A DNA stretch of 10,107 nucleotides from Clostridiales bacterium (GCA_012512995.1 JAAZDA010000056.1:1-10107); one strand, 5' to 3'; positions 1-6,267 are shown, counted from the first letter of the stretch. The notes: generated from the letters alone by a model not told the origin. Program-made: numbers and translations.

Positions 1-60
1 CTGTATCTGTTCCTGTCAGAGAAGATAATTGCCGGCGTTACAGGCGGGATCAAGGGCTGA
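1..60 (+). CDS. Sugar ABC transporter permease, MalG-type (C-terminus only)
   Basis: Only the last 19 codons and the TGA stop at 58-60 are in the window. They read LYLFLSEKIIAGVTGGIKG. The ending (a hydrophobic segment, then a G-x-T-x-G-x-x-K-G tail) is the usual C-terminus of the MalG-like inner permease subunit of carbohydrate ABC importers (family knowledge). The protein would sit in the membrane and form the translocation path with a MalF-like partner, presumably encoded upstream. Its stop lies 101 bases before the start of nahK and no terminator is seen between them, so the two are probably co-transcribed. The substrate cannot be read from this fragment; the kinase next door suggests an amino-sugar glycan. 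The family call is good for so short a piece, but other permeases with a similar tail cannot be fully excluded. Confidence 0.75.
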   Translation: MYLFLSEKIIAGVTGGIKG

Positions 61-161
61 TGAGGCAAGGAGATGACCTGATGCCTGTCGCAATGAAGCA
101 GTGAACACAGCAGAGCATGCGACGGAGCAGCTCTGCAACACGAGAGAATAAGGGTACAATT
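61..161 (+). other. Intercistronic leader before nahK, with small inverted repeat
   Basis: A 101-base gap between the permease stop and the nahK start. It holds a good ribosome site, AAGGAG at 67-72, eight bases before an ATG at 81 that opens a seven-codon frame (MPVAMKQ, stop at 102-104). It also holds an inverted repeat, GCAGAGC at 110-116 and GCTCTGC at 130-136, with a 13-base loop and no T-run, so it is not a terminator. A second in-frame ATG for nahK at 117 lies inside this hairpin. The nahK ribosome site AAGGG is at 150-154. The arrangement could tune translation of nahK or protect an mRNA end, but this is inference. Confidence 0.35.
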
Positions 162-1262
162 ATGCGGAGAAAGATTACTGATATTACAATTCAGAAGGCT
201 GCTGATGCCTTTGCGACTGAGGGAAGCAGAAGTGAATACAGAAAATTCGGCAGCGGACATATAAATGATACGTTTCTCCTTACATGTGACAGGCGCTATA
301 TCCTTCAGCGCCTTAACACGGAGATATTCAAGGATCCGATCGCAGTGATACGCAATATTGAGGGAGTCACTGGATTCCTCAGAAAGAAAATAGTGGAATC
401 CGGCGGGGATCCTGACAGGGAGACACTGAATCTTGTCAAAACAAGTTCAGGGGAGGACTATTATATTGATGAGGTGGGAAATTTCTGGCGCATGTATTAT
501 TTCATTGAGGGCGCGAGCTGCTTCAACACAGTAGAAAAAGCAGAAGATTTCCGCAACAGTGCAATGGCTTTCGGGCACTTCCAGCATATGCTGGCTGATT
601 ATCCTGCCAGTACCCTCGTTGAGACGATTCCAGGATTTCATGACACGCCAAAGCGCTTTGCAAGATTCAAAGAGGTGGTCGCAAAGGACGCACTACATAA
701 GGCGGAGAGTGCGAAACGGGAGATAGAATTTGTTTTGGCGAGAGGCAATGATATGGCTCTTGCCACTGATATGCAAAAGAGCGGCGAACTGCCGCTTCGC
801 GTCACGCACAACGACACGAAACTCAACAACATAATGATAGATGACAAAACAGGTGAAGCTATCTGCGTTATTGATCTTGATACAGTAATGCCGGGACTGT
901 CGATAAATGATTTTGGGGATTCCATAAGATTTGGCGCAAATACGGCACTTGAAGATGAGCGGGATCTCTCAAAGGTATCGCTTTCACTGCCTCTGTATAA
1001 CACATATGTTGACGGGTTCCTTTGCGGATGCGCGGGATCTCTTACTGACAAAGAGATCGGAATGCTGCCTCAGGGTGCAAGACTTATGACTCTGGAATGC
1101 GGAATGAGGTTCCTCACTGATTATCTTGAGGGCGATGTGTACTTCCACACTGAGAGGGAAGGACAGAATCTGGACCGCACAAGGACACAGTTTGAACTTG
1201 TGGCTGATATGGAGCGCAAATGGGATGCAATGGAACAGGCCTGCGCGGAATATAGAAAATAA
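162..1262 (+). CDS. nahK: N-acetylhexosamine 1-kinase (APH-fold phosphotransferase)
   Basis: The 366-residue product matches the anomeric kinase NahK, which phosphorylates GlcNAc or GalNAc at C1 using ATP in the cytoplasm. It belongs to the lacto-N-biose/galacto-N-biose salvage pathway described in bifidobacteria. Signatures seen are GHINDTFLL near the N-terminus (ATP-lid region), the Brenner-type catalytic loop VTHNDTKLNN (H216, D218), the metal-binding stretch VIDLDT (D238, D240), then DFGDSIRFGANTALEDE and ECGMRFLTDYLEGD, all hallmark NahK stretches as I recall the Bifidobacterium protein. The length is close to the roughly 360 residues of NahK. ATG 162 is preferred because AAGGG lies seven bases upstream and the N-terminus then matches the family; an in-frame ATG at 117 would add 15 unlikely residues. 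It follows a sugar ABC permease and is probably the last gene of that operon. The companion phosphorylase (LnpA) and epimerase genes are not in view. Pipelines may call it simply an aminoglycoside phosphotransferase-family protein. Confidence 0.88.
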   Translation: MRRKITDITIQKAADAFATEGSRSEYRKFGSGHINDTFLLTCDRRYILQRLNTEIFKDPIAVIRNIEGVTGFLRKKIVESGGDPDRETLNLVKTSSGEDYYIDEVGNFWRMYYFIEGASCFNTVEKAEDFRNSAMAFGHFQHMLADYPASTLVETIPGFHDTPKRFARFKEVVAKDALHKAESAKREIEFVLARGNDMALATDMQKSGELPLRVTHNDTKLNNIMIDDKTGEAICVIDLDTVMPGLSINDFGDSIRFGANTALEDERDLSKVSLSLPLYNTYVDGFLCGCAGSLTDKEIGMLPQGARLMTLECGMRFLTDYLEGDVYFHTEREGQNLDRTRTQFELVADMERKWDAMEQACAEYRK

Positions 1263-1295
1263 ACGTGTAAATATCGCAATCATTCTGAAAAAGTA

Positions 1296-1324
1296 TTGTT
1301 ATATTGAGCTAAGTCTGTTATAAA
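1296..1324 (+). promoter_or_regulatory. Sigma-A promoter of the diguanylate cyclase gene
   Basis: TTGTTA at 1296-1301 and TATAAA at 1319-1324 are separated by exactly 17 bases, and TG at 1316-1317 makes an extended -10. Transcription would start near 1331, giving a short leader of about 28 bases before the ATG at 1359. This suggests that the cyclase gene is transcribed separately from nahK, although no terminator is seen in the 96 bases between the two genes. Confidence 0.65.
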
Positions 1325-1358
1325 ATAGGCAAAGTAGGACGGCAGGTGAGGGGAACAC

Positions 1359-2555
1359 ATGCAGGCTTGGTTTGTACTTAACGTATATGCAGCATTGCTT
1401 ATCAGCATGCTTATGTTTTTTAATTACCGCAGGGAATCCAGGAGGAGCATTCAGGCACACGCCTTCGGACAACTTCTGTTAATGTTGCTCATTCTTGTCG
1501 TAATGGACAGCCTGAGCCGAAATGGCAGTGGCGCAGGCACAGACTCAACTGCTGATGAATTGGCTGTAGTTGGAACATATATAGTTATGGCTTTTCATCC
1601 GTTCATCTATTACTTTTCTCTCAAATATGTCAACTGCTGGTTTGATGAAGAGGGCTTCACCGGAACAGATCCGGTGTCGCTCTTTGTCGGAGGCTGGGCT
1701 GTAGTTAACTTTATTTTCGTCACTGTAAATCAGCTTTTCGATGTTCCGTTCTTTTTCAATTATGATGACGGAGTGTACACTCAGTGCACGTCATATTCCA
1801 TACGCGGAGCAGTCAATCTGGCACTGTACCTGGTCATAGATTTTTATGTCGTATATAACAGAAAACGCATAAACCAACTGTATCGCAAGGTCATTATTGC
1901 TTTTCCACTTATATGTTTTGGCTCAGGGATAGGGCAGGTGATGTTCAGCGATATTCCGGTGTTGTACAGCGGGATAGTATTTGCGTGTCTTGCGCTTTAT
2001 ATTTATGTTCAGAACAGGGATATAAACGAGGATTACCTGACAGGGGCTGTCAACAGGAGAAGAATCGATTATGTTCTTAATATGAATATAAACGGCAGTC
2101 GTGAGTTTGACGACCGCAATTTCGGCGCGGTAATGATAGACATTGATTTCTTCAAGAGCATTAATGATACATGGGGACATCAGGTCGGAGACGCTGCACT
2201 GCAGGATCTGACTACAATTCTGTTTGACTGTTTCCGCAAAGAAGATATTATAGGCCGTTACGGCGGAGATGAATTCCTGGTCATCATGCACAATACTAAT
2301 CAGGATGGCATGGAACAGGCTGTATTAAGGCTGAAAGAGAGTGTTGATCATTTCAACACGAATGGACATGATGGAATACATTCACTGCACAAAAGAGATT
2401 ATAAGCTTAACATAAGCGTGGGTGCGGCACTGTACGATGAAGCAGAGAAACTGACAGCGAGTCAGTTCATAAAGAAAGTCGATGCTCTGATGTATGAAGA
2501 AAAGCAGCGCCATCATATTGAAAAAACAGATGCAATCGACGTGGATTGCACCTGA
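1359..2555 (+). CDS. Membrane-bound diguanylate cyclase (7TM-like sensor + GGDEF)
   Basis: A 398-residue protein predicted to make the second messenger c-di-GMP from two GTP at the inner face of the membrane. About the first 220 residues hold seven hydrophobic segments (roughly 4-22, 35-53, 68-86, 105-125, 148-166, 178-196, 200-218) that probably form a sensor of unknown ligand. The GGDEF domain opens with DYLTGAVNRRR (from D225). Its active-site loop GRYGGDEF is intact (GGDEF at 302-306). The inhibitory RxxD site (RKED, 293-296) lies five residues before GGDEF as in product-inhibited cyclases, so feedback control is expected. No EAL or HD-GYP domain is attached. The start ATG has GAGGGG at 1348-1353, five bases upstream. 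The gene is alone on its transcript and convergent with carD, only 15 bases apart. Catalytic activity is likely from the motifs; the input signal is unknown. Confidence 0.92.
   Translation: MQAWFVLNVYAALLISMLMFFNYRRESRRSIQAHAFGQLLLMLLILVVMDSLSRNGSGAGTDSTADELAVVGTYIVMAFHPFIYYFSLKYVNCWFDEEGFTGTDPVSLFVGGWAVVNFIFVTVNQLFDVPFFFNYDDGVYTQCTSYSIRGAVNLALYLVIDFYVVYNRKRINQLYRKVIIAFPLICFGSGIGQVMFSDIPVLYSGIVFACLALYIYVQNRDINEDYLTGAVNRRRIDYVLNMNINGSREFDDRNFGAVMIDIDFFKSINDTWGHQVGDAALQDLTTILFDCFRKEDIIGRYGGDEFLVIMHNTNQDGMEQAVLRLKESVDHFNTNGHDGIHSLHKRDYKLNISVGAALYDEAEKLTASQFIKKVDALMYEEKQRHHIEKTDAIDVDCT
2521..2554 (-). terminator. Rho-independent terminator of carD, inside the cyclase 3' end
   Basis: Read on the minus strand, an 11-base-pair stem with one G-U wobble (arms 2544-2554 and 2527-2537, loop of six bases) is followed directly by six T's (complement of 2521-2526). 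It lies 16 bases beyond the carD stop. The whole element is inside the last codons of the convergent cyclase gene. On the plus strand the same hairpin has no T-run, so it would not end the cyclase transcript. Confidence 0.65.
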
Positions 2556-2570
2556 TTACTTACTGATCTG

Positions 2571-3071
2571 TTATTTGTATTCTTTAATAGCTTTCTTAAT
2601 GTAGCCGGGAACCTGATCCGGCTCTATCTTGAGTGAATACGCAAAAGTCTGATTGATCACTGATTCAGCCCGCATAAGTTCCTTTTCGTCGACAACTCTG
2701 GGCTTCTTGCCGTTCTTTATCTTTTCGGAACGCTTGCGGTGCAGTGCGCCGATAACAGCAAGCAGGTCACCATACGATCCGTTTGAGATCCTTGCGTCAA
2801 AACTCATCTGGCGGTCACGATCATTGGAGATCCAGTCAGATTCTTTATATGCGCCTATTATATTGTTGACTTCAGCGATGGAGAGGGGAGTGCGGAAAAT
2901 TTCGTCGCCGACCGGTACTTCGACATATATGGTCATCTGCGGCTTGTAATACTGTGTAAGTACATAGTATTTCCTGAGCCCGTTACCAGTGAGATCCATT
3001 TCTTCGGTCCTGTTGATAAGGCATACACCATTGTTCTTGTAAATCACGACATCATTTGTTTTCCACTTCAT
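2571..3071 (-). CDS. carD: CarD/CdnL-family transcriptional regulator
   Basis: A 166-residue protein of the CarD_CdnL_TRCF family. Members bind the RNA polymerase beta subunit and the upstream edge of the -10 region, changing promoter-complex stability; they lack a classic operator-binding domain (family knowledge). The N-terminal RNAP-interaction domain (about residues 1-60) shows the typical opening MKWKTNDVVIYKNNGVCLI and a later YYVLTQYY and IYVEVPV. The helical C-terminal domain holds DWISNDRDRQ, with the family's conserved tryptophan, then LLAVIGALHRKRSEK and a final amphipathic helix, as in clostridial members. The start is set by GGAAGGAGG (3081-3089 complement), nine bases before the ATG. 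The frame stays open far upstream to 3434, but that part crosses the promoter and the neighbouring gene and has no ribosome site. Which promoters it controls is unknown. It is divergent from the InlB-repeat protein gene and may influence that gene, but only by inference. Confidence 0.9.
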   Translation of the reverse strand: MKWKTNDVVIYKNNGVCLINRTEEMDLTGNGLRKYYVLTQYYKPQMTIYVEVPVGDEIFRTPLSIAEVNNIIGAYKESDWISNDRDRQMSFDARISNGSYGDLLAVIGALHRKRSEKIKNGKKPRVVDEKELMRAESVINQTFAYSLKIEPDQVPGYIKKAIKEYK

Positions 3072-3177
3072 AAATCGGATCCTCCTTCCGATAAGGCTCA
3101 AATAAAAAACAGCTTCACTGTGAATTCCAGCGAAACCGTCTACGTTTACTGCAAATTCCAAGCCTTCAAACAAAATT

Positions 3178-3206
3178 ATTATAGCACATTTTTCCTTGTT
3201 TTGGTT
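3178..3206 (-). promoter_or_regulatory. Extended -10 promoter of carD
   Basis: On the minus strand, a perfect TATAAT (complement of 3178-3183) is preceded by TGC, giving TGCTATAAT. The -35 position (3201-3206) reads AACCAA, which is poor, so the extended -10 would carry recognition. The start site would be near 3170, leaving a leader of about 100 bases before the carD ATG in which no convincing structure was found. Confidence 0.6.
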
Positions 3207-3223
3207 GCCCGGCGTGCTATCAT
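3196..3223 (+). promoter_or_regulatory. Extended -10 promoter of the InlB-repeat protein gene
   Basis: TTGTTT at 3196-3201 and TATCAT at 3218-3223 are separated by 16 bases, with TGC (3215-3217) directly before the -10. Transcription would begin near 3230. That is downstream of the in-frame ATG at 3196 and upstream of the TTG at 3271, so it supports the TTG start. The -35 overlaps the -35 zone of the divergent carD promoter. Confidence 0.55.
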
Positions 3224-3254
3224 ATAGAGAAATCATTTCAGTCCAATCTATTTT

Positions 3255-3260
3255 AAGGAG
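3255..3260 (+). promoter_or_regulatory. Ribosome site that decides a TTG start
   Basis: AAGGAG lies ten bases before TTG at 3271. No ATG with a ribosome site exists in the frame nearby. Starting at this TTG places a clean signal peptide at the very N-terminus. Confidence 0.7.
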
Positions 3261-3270
3261 ATATCGGAAG

Positions 3271-4617
3271 TTGAAATTCGGCAGAAAAATCATCTGTGCT
3301 CTTATATTATCAGCAGTATTCGGAACAACAGTGTCGGCTAAAGGCAGCGATGTCACGATAAGTTTTGATGCAAATGGCGGCGAAGGAACAATGGAGGATG
3401 TGAATGTCAAGGCAGGCAAGCTTGATTCGTACACACTGCCAGCTAATGAATTTTCGCGTTATGGATATGTTTTCAGAGGGTGGAATGTCGATAAGAACGG
3501 AACTCAGACTGAGATAGATGAGCAGGGCAAATTGTCGGATGCCAGTGACAGCGGGGCAGCTATTGATTCCGATTCTGATGGAAAACAGACACTTTATGCG
3601 CTGTGGGAACCACAGCTGTATATTATTCATTTTGACAAAGGCGGCAAAGCATCAGGCGACATGGATGACATGTATGCGATCTATGATGAGAAAACACCGC
3701 TTGAGAGCGTGGGTTTTGGCCGGGCTGACGCCCGTTTCACCGGGTGGAAGACTGCTGACGGAAAAAACTTTGCAAACCGCGCGAAAGTCCTTAATCTGCT
3801 CTCCGGGAACACTGAGTCTGAGAAAATTGTGACCGTGGATTCCGGAAAGCCGAAAGATAAGGACTACAGTTTCAGGAGTACACAGGGGTCATGTGTTTTT
3901 GAGGAAGACGGGAAGATGTATGTCGTGACAGCAGCGTCGATAAATGATGCTGCCTACAACAGCGGAGATCTGTCACATTATGAGACTGTCATAACAAAAT
4001 TTGATGTGGAGACAGGCAAAGCTGTAAAGAGAGTCAGGAATCTTAAGTTCGATCATGCAAACGGACTGGCTTACGACAGCAACAATGGCCATATATATGT
4101 GGCCGAGGGAGGCACCTGTGACGGGTACCCGAGCGGCGTCATGGAGCTGGATGGCAATCTCAAGAAAGTGAAGGAATACAGCTTTCCGCTGCTCACGCAC
4201 ATCTGGGGAATCGCATATTCAAATGGATATTTCTATGTGATAGGCCGCAATGATGACAGCAGAAATTCGTTCTGTGTGCTTAATGAGGATATGCAGACGC
4301 TTTCGATAACACAGGTGGATGATTATTATTCACAGAACTTCAGCTCACAGGGAATTGCCGCTGATGACACATTTATATACGCCGTCAGTGCCGGATTCAA
4401 AACATATGAGTGGAAGAGCAGCCAGCGTATAAATGTTTTCACGCACGACGGCGAGTATGTGGGGGTGTGGACGATAGACATTCCGTACGAGGCCGAAGAC
4501 ATCACGATACTTGACGATTACGCATATATCACAACCAATGAGCATGCCAAATCCACACTATACAAAACAAGCATGCCGAAAGTCACATTGACAGCGCAGT
4601 GGGAATTGTACAAATAA
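3271..4617 (+). CDS. Secreted InlB B-repeat / beta-propeller-like protein
   Basis: A 448-residue exported protein of unknown function. Residues 1-23 form a signal peptide (K2/R5/K6, hydrophobic core, cleavage after VSA). Residues about 28-114 are a Listeria-Bacteroides (InlB B, Flg_new) repeat: FDANGGEGTM, then YGYVFRGWN and finally TLYALW (W112). A second repeat starts at about 117 (IIHFDKGGKASGDM, then ARFTGWKTADGKNF) but lacks its closing strand. From about 200 to 435 comes a beta-rich region with NHL/propeller-like blades such as DHANGLAYDSNNGHIYVAEG, THIWGIAYSNGYFYVIG and AEDITILDDYAYITT. The missing closing strand (VTLTAQW, W444) then appears at the very C-terminus. No LPxTG sorting signal, cell-wall-binding module or membrane anchor is seen, so it is probably released or held by unknown contacts. 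The start is TTG, chosen for AAGGAG upstream, the signal peptide and the promoter position; an in-frame ATG at 3196 is upstream of the likely start of transcription. Monocistronic. A role in surface binding is a guess. Confidence 0.85.
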   Translation: MKFGRKIICALILSAVFGTTVSAKGSDVTISFDANGGEGTMEDVNVKAGKLDSYTLPANEFSRYGYVFRGWNVDKNGTQTEIDEQGKLSDASDSGAAIDSDSDGKQTLYALWEPQLYIIHFDKGGKASGDMDDMYAIYDEKTPLESVGFGRADARFTGWKTADGKNFANRAKVLNLLSGNTESEKIVTVDSGKPKDKDYSFRSTQGSCVFEEDGKMYVVTAASINDAAYNSGDLSHYETVITKFDVETGKAVKRVRNLKFDHANGLAYDSNNGHIYVAEGGTCDGYPSGVMELDGNLKKVKEYSFPLLTHIWGIAYSNGYFYVIGRNDDSRNSFCVLNEDMQTLSITQVDDYYSQNFSSQGIAADDTFIYAVSAGFKTYEWKSSQRINVFTHDGEYVGVWTIDIPYEAEDITILDDYAYITTNEHAKSTLYKTSMPKVTLTAQWELYK

Positions 4618-4670
4618 AAAAAGCCATCCGGTCTCTTCTTTGTATTCTGAAGAAAGACGGATGGCTTTTT
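4616..4670. terminator. Strong bidirectional terminator between convergent genes
   Basis: Outer arms AAAAAGCCATCCG (ending at 4630) and CGGATGGCTTTTT (4658-4670) pair perfectly. The stem continues inward with GTCTCTTCTT against AAGAAAGAC, with one bulge, and closes on a loop of about nine bases. T-runs follow in both directions: five T's on plus, seven on minus. It ends the InlB-repeat gene on plus, overlapping its stop codon, and the coiled-coil membrane protein gene on minus. Confidence 0.92.
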
Positions 4671-4680
4671 GGTCCTGGCA

Positions 4681-5946
4681 TTATTTCTTGCCGGATTTTG
4701 CACTTGAAGATGAAGCTGATGACGATGAAGCTGTTGAAGAAGATGTTGCTGCCTTGAGCTGCTTCTCAAGAGCTGTTGCTGATTTCTGCAGTGATGTTAT
4801 CGCATTGTTGAGCGATTCAAAATCAATATTGTCAGTCAGTGAATTGAGGTTCTTGTGAACTGCCTTGGATGTGCTCTGAACTGTCTTGTCGAGGTCGTTG
4901 ACTGTACTTGTGATTCCGTCAGCTACGCCCGAAACTTGTTTTGCTGCGTCCTGGAGCTGCGTCACTGCGCTGTTGAGGCCGTCGACGTCAAAACTCTGGA
5001 CTGTCTTCATTGTTGCAGTTGCGGTCTTTGTGGTCTCTGTCACTGCCTTGCTTACATCGGTGATTGCAGTGTCTGCTGTGTCAACAGTGTCATTTATGTT
5101 GGTGACTGTTTTGTTGATGTTTCCAACGGTATCATTTATCCCGGTGACGGTATCATTAATCCCTGTAATTGTGCTGTCAGCGTTGTTGATGGCCTTGTTT
5201 GCAGATGTGATGGTCTCTTCAAGATTGTCCGTGGAGGCCTGCACATCGCTGATGACCTTGTTCGCGCCGTCGTAGTCTATGCTTGCTATTCCATCGATGG
5301 CTTTATTCACAGAGTCGGCATTGTCATTTACCAGCGTGTTGATCTCGTTCAGTGTGGAATTTGCGCTGTCAACAGCCGTTCCGATATTGTTGACCTGAGT
5401 GTCGACATCAGTCACGACGCCCTGGACCTGATCAAATGTGTTGTTTACGCCGGTGTTGACGCTGTCGACAACGTCGTATGCGGATTTGACTGTATTGTCA
5501 GCAGAGATCACAAGCTGATTGACACTGTCTATAGTAGAGGTGAGACCGGAAACAGTGCTGTTGAGATTCCCGAGAAGGCGGTAGATGCCGGGCGTGATAA
5601 GAAGAAAAACCACCACGAAAGCAACCATAAGAAGAGAGTTGCCGATAGCGGACACCCTGGAATTCCTGGACGTCTTTTTCTCAGATGCGGAAATATTATC
5701 GAGAGCGGCGGTGACATCCTCGAGACGTTTTGCGATATCAGCATTGCTGCCTGATGAATTTGCCGCATTTCCGGCGATTTCCTCGCGGACGACTTTTGAC
5801 ACCTCATCACGTACAAGTCTCGCTATTTCTTCCTTTACTTCCTGAGAGACATTTTCCGTAACCTGTTTTTCAACCTGTTCTGCAATTTCACTGGTTGAAG
5901 ACATACTGCTTTTGCCTGCATTTCCTGTTTCTTCATTATCAGCCAT
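4681..5946 (-). CDS. Single-pass membrane protein with long extracellular coiled coil
   Basis: A 421-residue protein I do not recognise. Residues 20-60 form a charged amphipathic helix (EQVEKQVTENVSQEVKEEIA and onward) predicted to be cytoplasmic. One membrane segment lies at about 101-123 (SLLMVAFVVVFLLITPGIY), preceded by basic KKTSRNSR, so the N-terminus is probably inside and the C-terminus outside. Residues about 124-398 are almost all helical and rich in Asn, Thr, Ser, Asp and Val. They include four exact heptads with Ile/Val at a/d positions (261-288) and three copies of an ID-x-(D/E)-x-x-N block (223, 319, 374). The tail from 401 is Ser/Ala-rich and ends SGKK. No enzyme motif, cysteine or HAMP/MCP signalling hairpin was seen. 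The start ATG at 5946 has GGAGG seven bases upstream; an earlier in-frame ATG (6027) lacks a good site. Monocistronic, ending at the shared terminator. It may be a structural or cell-envelope spacer protein, but the function is unknown. Confidence 0.82.
   Translation of the reverse strand: MADNEETGNAGKSSMSSTSEIAEQVEKQVTENVSQEVKEEIARLVRDEVSKVVREEIAGNAANSSGSNADIAKRLEDVTAALDNISASEKKTSRNSRVSAIGNSLLMVAFVVVFLLITPGIYRLLGNLNSTVSGLTSTIDSVNQLVISADNTVKSAYDVVDSVNTGVNNTFDQVQGVVTDVDTQVNNIGTAVDSANSTLNEINTLVNDNADSVNKAIDGIASIDYDGANKVISDVQASTDNLEETITSANKAINNADSTITGINDTVTGINDTVGNINKTVTNINDTVDTADTAITDVSKAVTETTKTATATMKTVQSFDVDGLNSAVTQLQDAAKQVSGVADGITSTVNDLDKTVQSTSKAVHKNLNSLTDNIDFESLNNAITSLQKSATALEKQLKAATSSSTASSSSASSSSAKSGKK
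5083..5166 (-). repeat. Four tandem 21-base heptad-coding repeats
   Basis: Inside the coiled-coil gene, four consecutive 21-base units encode TGINDTV, TGINDTV, GNINKTV and TNINDTV (residues 261-288). Hydrophobic residues fall in strict 4-3 spacing. A degenerate fifth unit (NNADSTI) precedes them. The pattern suggests growth by in-frame unit duplication, and copy number could vary between strains. Confidence 0.75.
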
Positions 5947-6267
5947 ACTAGTACCTCCATTATTGAATGCCATGTTGAACGACAGCCACTCTCCGTACTG
6001 CCGCAGTAAACTTTTTGTTATGGGCAAAACAACCTGGAACCGTGTATTTACTTTAATACATTATTAACAGCAAACGGGCGGGTTTTCCATGACAACTGAT
6101 AAATCGGCGCATGGAATTTGCGCGATAACGGCATAAAATAATGCACAATTTCTGAGGCAAATTTTTGTGAGACCTTAAATGCGAAAAAAGGACATTCCTG
6201 GCATCATTCGGGTTATGATAACAGTGTATCGGTAAATATCGAAATTCCGATGAGAGGAGGGCCGGAT
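5947..6267. other. Divergent intergenic region with inverted repeats
   Basis: This 321-base stretch separates the coiled-coil gene (minus) from the lipoprotein gene (plus). It is AT-rich and no gene is credible in it. Seen here: TGTATT at 6043-6048 facing AATACA at 6055-6060; TTCCATG at 6085-6091 facing CATGGAA at 6110-6116 (18-base spacer); and a small GCGCA/TGCGC hairpin at 6109-6123. On plus, TATGAT at 6214-6219 could be a -10 for the lipoprotein gene but has only a weak -35 (AGGACA at 6189-6194, spacing 19). The inverted repeats are operator candidates by shape only. Confidence 0.4.
6045..6073 (-). promoter_or_regulatory. Possible promoter of the coiled-coil protein gene
   Basis: On the minus strand, TTGCTG (complement of 6068-6073) and TAAATA (complement of 6045-6050) are 17 bases apart. 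The -10 is a weak match and falls within the TGTATT/AATACA inverted repeat, so repressor control is possible. Spacing is good but the match is modest. Confidence 0.3.

Noticed and set aside
984..1283. Minus-strand open frame opposite the nahK 3' end
   Set aside because: It is fully antisense to conserved NahK sequence, with no family resemblance and no ribosome site.
2603..2623. AGCCGG/CCGGCT hairpin as a plus-strand terminator for the cyclase gene
   Set aside because: Only six base pairs with a nine-base loop and no T-run; it lies inside carD coding sequence.
3072..3434. In-frame upstream extension of carD
   Set aside because: It has no ribosome site, crosses both divergent promoters and the start of the secreted-protein gene, and CarD proteins begin at the MKWKTND position.
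4855..5754. A 299-codon plus-strand open frame opposite the coiled-coil gene
   Set aside because: It is antisense to a well-supported gene. Its Cys/Val-rich, repeated composition is what the complement of Thr/Asn/Asp/Val heptad codons yields, and it has no convincing ribosome site.
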